Assembly: GCA_905210085.1 (NCBI GenBank)
Contig: CAJLVJ010000016.1
Location: 1 to 34,215, forward strand
From: an uncultured Collinsella sp.
Lineage (GTDB): Bacteria > Actinomycetota > Coriobacteriia > Coriobacteriales > Coriobacteriaceae
DNA: 34,215 bases
Reading direction: 5' to 3'
Shown here: positions 32,951 to 34,215 of the stretch, one piece after another
How the letters are laid out: each line of letters starts with the position of its first letter
Numbering within the stretch: position 1 is the stretch's first letter
Notes under the pieces: generated by a model
The model's input: the letters and a program-made list of their open reading frames with translations, nothing else
Databases searched by the model: none
What the model was told of the DNA's origin: nothing
Position numbers and translations under genes: made by a program

Positions 32951-33592
32951 GTGGCTTATAAGGTATTAGTGGTCTGCGGCTCGCCCGTGGTGGTGAGCGC
33001 GGATCTATTGCGAAGACTAGCAGGGGAGTGCGACCACGTTGTCGCCGTGGACCGCGGGCTCGACGCACTACTGGACGCTGGCCTGAGCTGCGACGTATAT
33101 GTGGGGGATGCCGACACAGTAAGTGATGCGGGTCGCGCGTTGGTCGATGCCGCCACCGACTTTGAAGTTGAGCGCCATGACCCGTACAAGGACTATACCG
33201 ATCTGGCGCCGGCGCTCGATTCCGTCTGCCGTCGCTGGCCGGGTGCCGAAGTAATTGCGACATGCGCTACGGGCGGTCGTCCGGATATGGCGCTGAGCGT
33301 GCTGGGTTTGCTCGCGGGCTACGAGGATGCCCCTGTCTGGATTACCGAGGACGAGACCTTGGCCCGCATCCTTCACGCGGGCGAATCGTGGACCATCGAA
33401 GGCGCCGAAGGCAAGACGTTCTCCATCATCGCCATTGCCCCCAACACCGTGGTAAGCGAACACGGCCTAGAATGGGAGCTAGACCACAGCTCCCTGGGCC
33501 TGTTGGCCGACACCGGCATCTCTAATGTCGTTAGGAAAACGGCCAAGATCCAAGTTCACACCGGCACCGCCATCGCTTACCTCTACAAGTAA
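32951..33592 (+). CDS. Thiamine pyrophosphokinase-like protein (divergent)
   Basis: A 213-residue protein starting at GTG 32951 with GGCGAGGG upstream, nine bases after the HAD gene. The fold marks of thiamine pyrophosphokinase are visible: VAVDRGLDALLDAGLSCDVY, an Asp-rich loop GDADTVSDAG, KDYTDLAPAL, TGGRPDMAL, and a C-terminal beta segment ending GISNVV. Several usual residues differ: GDFDS is GDADT, the RxDH motif is RPDM, and SNEF is SNVV. It may still transfer pyrophosphate to thiamine, or it may have changed substrate. The coupling with a sugar-phosphate HAD gene is unusual. Confidence 0.75.
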   Translation: MAYKVLVVCGSPVVVSADLLRRLAGECDHVVAVDRGLDALLDAGLSCDVYVGDADTVSDAGRALVDAATDFEVERHDPYKDYTDLAPALDSVCRRWPGAEVIATCATGGRPDMALSVLGLLAGYEDAPVWITEDETLARILHAGESWTIEGAEGKTFSIIAIAPNTVVSEHGLEWELDHSSLGLLADTGISNVVRKTAKIQVHTGTAIAYLYK

Positions 33593-33606
33593 GGTCTATA
33601 GCATCA

Positions 33607-33679
33607 GGGTTTTATCGGGACGGTGGATAGAAATAAGCGCTCGAAGAGTGATTATTTCTGCCCCGTCCCAGGAAAACCC
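33607..33679. repeat. Imperfect inverted repeat F (73 bp) after the TPK-like gene
   Basis: GGGTTTT...GGGACGG...AGAAATAA on the left (33607-33636) is matched, with a few mismatches, by ATTATTTCT...CCGTCCC...AAAACCC on the right (33651-33679). It begins 15 bases after the stop of the TPK-like gene. It has the same GGGAC/GTCCC core as elements B, D and E. Confidence 0.7.
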
Positions 33680-33710
33680 GTAAGTAAGAGATTCAACCCA
33701 AAAAAAGTCC

Positions 33711-33739
33711 TTGCATCAAAGAAAGTCTTCCCCTATAGT
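33711..33739 (+). promoter_or_regulatory. Promoter of tRNA-Ala
   Basis: TTGCAT (33711-33716) and TATAGT (33734-33739) are separated by exactly 17 bases. The -10 box ends 13 bases before the mature tRNA. Confidence 0.75.
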
Positions 33740-33752
33740 ATCTCCTCGTCAC

Positions 33753-33828
33753 GGGGGCGTAGCTCAGCTGGGAGAGCGCTTGACTGGCAGTCAAGAGGTC
33801 AGGGGTTCGATCCCCCTCGTCTCCACCA
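33753..33828 (+). tRNA. tRNA-Ala (anticodon GGC)
   Basis: A complete 76-base cloverleaf. The acceptor GGGGGCG pairs with CGTCTCC and includes the G3-U70 pair that marks alanine tRNAs. The D stem is GCTC/GAGC. The anticodon stem CTTGA/TCAAG holds the loop CTGGCAG, giving anticodon GGC for GCC codons. The T arm is AGGGGTTCGATCCCCCT, and the encoded 3' end is ACCA. It has its own promoter and terminator and is transcribed alone. Confidence 0.97.
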
Positions 33829-33839
33829 TCGTGAATGCA

Positions 33840-33869
33840 AAGGCCTTCGGAATCCCGGAGGCCTTTTTT
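33840..33869 (+). terminator. Terminator of tRNA-Ala
   Basis: AAGGCCTTCGG (33840-33850) pairs with CCGGAGGCCTT (33855-33865), with one G-T pair and a four-base loop, followed by further Ts to 33869. It lies 11 bases after the tRNA. Confidence 0.9.
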
Positions 33870-34215
33870 CATTTCAAAATACCTCGCGCCACAAACCCCT
33901 CCTTTGGCAACAAAAAGTTGCACAATTTATTTCCCATGTCTGTACATAGTTTGTTAGACGAACGCGATCATCGGCGCAGCTCGCTGCTTCATTTGGGCTT
34001 CAGGAACGCCCCTAATCACCGCCAGTACCTTAATAACCTGCATCAATGTGAACAACATCGCAAAACAGCCCCCTTGAACACGCTAAATGAACGAAATGTT
34101 GTCCAGTACTGCCCAAATGATCGCGTCGGAAATGTTGGTGTAAGCGCGCCGACGGCTGACCGCTAAACGCAAGCGGCCCCTGTCCTAGAATCTGGAATTG
34201 CTACATAACACAGGT
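33870..34215. other. Non-coding stretch to the window end; no gene seen
   Basis: I see no convincing gene here on either strand. There is one small hairpin (GCAAC-AAAAA-GTTGC near 33906-33921) and a weak ACAACAT/ATGTTGT pairing around 34052-34102. The stretch is less GC-rich than the genes. Because it follows a tRNA gene it could be the edge of an integrated element, but no integrase or repeat of the tRNA 3' end is visible. Confidence 0.5.

Noticed and set aside
33711..34166. Open frame of about 150 codons across the tRNA-Ala gene.
   Set aside because: It reads straight through the tRNA, its terminator and non-coding sequence, with no ribosome-binding site.

Overview
The window looks like a chromosomal segment from a high-GC anaerobic gut actinobacterium of the Coriobacteriia, most likely Collinsella. 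The reasons are the base composition, the presence of glgC plus glgD (a pair otherwise typical of Firmicutes), the fused GH13-GH77 enzyme, the iron-sulfur serine dehydratase and the priA-def-fmt-rsmB order. The assignment rests on recalled family traits, not on a database search.

Layout. (1) 1-2056: the end of a cobalamin operon (cobyric acid synthase tail, cobO, cbiC, cbiJ), tightly overlapped and visibly more GC-rich at third positions than what follows. It ends in a scrap of an IS21-type transposase and a 67-bp palindromic repeat. (2) 2268-5688, minus strand: a three-gene MacB-type ABC exporter (adaptor, ATPase, permease). (3) 5821-10941, minus strand: an L,D-transpeptidase, a fused Fe-S L-serine dehydratase and metK. 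(4) 11219-18437, plus strand: gltX, priA, def, fmt, rsmB (translation, formyl-methionine processing, replication restart). (5) 18578-18814: a small FmdB-type zinc ribbon protein on the minus strand. (6) 18903-31920, minus strand: a complete glycogen cluster, transcribed glgB, glgP, glgC, glgD, glgA and then a bifunctional GH13-GH77 glucan-processing enzyme. (7) 32252-33592, plus strand: a HAD phosphatase and a divergent thiamine pyrophosphokinase-like gene. (8) 33753-33828: tRNA-Ala(GGC) with its own promoter and terminator. The last 387 bases show no gene.

How the genes work together. GlgC/GlgD make ADP-glucose, GlgA elongates, GlgB branches, GlgP phosphorolyses outer chains, and the GH13-GH77 fusion handles limit dextrins and maltodextrins. 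A shared operator-like motif (TTGGTAAAACG plus ATGGTAAAC) occurs upstream of the fusion gene and in the divergent glgB / HAD region. This suggests one LacI-type regulator controls both ends of the cluster.

Most unusual points: GlgA and GlgB, the two polymer-building enzymes, both carry long lysine/alanine/threonine-rich histone-H1-like C-terminal tails. GlgB also lacks the usual histidine of its first catalytic region. PriA starts with a perfect beta-clamp-binding pentapeptide. The intergenic spaces hold at least six large inverted repeats, most of them placed 6-15 bases after a stop codon.
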